Positions 21,958 to 22,163 of a stretch of DNA of 22,163 bases are shown one piece after another. The position numbers were made by a program, and so were the translations under genes. Within the stretch, counting starts at the first letter, position 1. Every line of letters starts with the position of its first letter. The notes under the pieces were generated by a model. The model saw only the letters and a program-made list of their open reading frames with translations, had not been told where the DNA came from and did no database searches. Origin of the DNA: DATGSF01 sp035302865 (GTDB taxonomy: Bacteria; Bacteroidota; Bacteroidia; Chitinophagales; Chitinophagaceae); assembly GCA_035302865.1 (NCBI GenBank), contig DATGSF010000062.1:1-22163 (forward strand). The letters are read 5' to 3'.

Positions 21958-22163
21958 TTAAACATATTTATTTATTATTTTCTTTTTGGGAATAAAGGTC
22001 AGTGGAGCAAAATGATAACTGTTGTATGTAAAATATAAATCTATTCGCAGATTCTTTTTCTGTCTTTTGAAATAAGAATAATATTTACTCCATTTATCAC
22101 AAAAGCTATTAAATCGTGACCTAACTTCTTCTTTAGTGTCACGACGGTCATCAGTTCTAAATA
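21958..22163 (-). pseudogene. C-terminal-side fragment of an IS256/Mutator-type transposase, decayed, running off the right edge
   Basis: The minus strand has a frame open from the right edge to a TAA at 21958-21960, giving 67 residues with no start inside the window. Its sequence, RTDDRRDTKEEVRSRFNSFCDKWSKYY and YSYFKRQKKNLRIDLYFTYNSYHFAP, resembles the region of Bacteroidetes Mutator-type (IS256-family) transposases that precedes the conserved MIYTTNWIERLNR motif. The resemblance stops near residue 52, and neither that motif nor the rest of the C-terminus can be found in any frame further left. The copy is therefore probably truncated or frameshifted. No terminal inverted repeat could be identified. 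Between this fragment and the sufD terminator (21851-21957) I see only AT-rich DNA. The assignment rests on recalled family patterns. Confidence 0.5.

Noticed and set aside
1..22163. tRNA, rRNA, CRISPR arrays, prophage, toxin-antitoxin or defence genes
   Set aside because: I looked for direct-repeat arrays, cloverleaf-like GTTCGA regions and typical protein families in gaps and found none that stand up.

Overview
The window looks like chromosomal DNA of a member of the Bacteroidota (Bacteroidetes). It is AT-rich throughout. Promoters follow the Bacteroidetes pattern (TTTG, about 20 bases, then TAnnTTTG), seen cleanly in front of rpsL and atpG. Most genes lack a Shine-Dalgarno sequence. The gene content also fits: the gliding and type IX secretion lipoprotein GldJ, a carboxypeptidase-regulatory/TonB-dependent receptor, and a 30-residue basic AURKAIP1/COX24-type protein next to an RNase E/G. 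Genus cannot be fixed from the sequence.

Layout, left to right. (1) 1-1402 minus: the 5' three quarters of dnaK, with a perfect dyad and a sigma-54-like -24/-12 element upstream, divergent from a secreted serpin (1649-2956). (2) 3072-3947: rpsL-rpsG with their own promoter and a strong terminator, then an isolated atpG with its own promoter and terminator. (3) 5032-8488 minus: an FkbM-type methyltransferase and, upstream of it, a siderophore-type TonB-dependent receptor, separated by a perfect 27-bp inverted repeat. (4) 8640-10578: a MurU-like nucleotidyltransferase and a class III aminotransferase, apparently an operon. (5) 10681-12162: a secreted Trp/Tyr-rich DUF6600-type protein with a long, acid-free basic tail. 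(6) 12558-14560: gldJ behind a 395-base AT-rich leader with two hairpins, then a Nudix hydrolase. (7) 14600-17340: a TTG-started membrane-anchored TPR protein, the 30-residue basic protein, a hairpin, and an RNase E/G-family ribonuclease. (8) 17407-17949: a small alpha/beta hydrolase. (9) 18147-21772: the sufBCD iron-sulfur assembly operon, a terminator, and a decayed transposase fragment running off the right edge.

Most of this is housekeeping: protein folding, translation, ATP synthase, Fe-S assembly and RNA processing. Envelope genes (TonB receptor, GldJ, serpin, DUF6600 protein, sugar nucleotidyltransferase) are interspersed. No defence island, prophage, CRISPR array or tRNA was seen. I found no convincing new multi-gene system. 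The points most worth following are the dnaK control region, the TPR/basic-peptide/RNase cluster with its leader hairpin, the acid-free tail of the DUF6600 protein, the gldJ leader and the transposase remnant after sufD.
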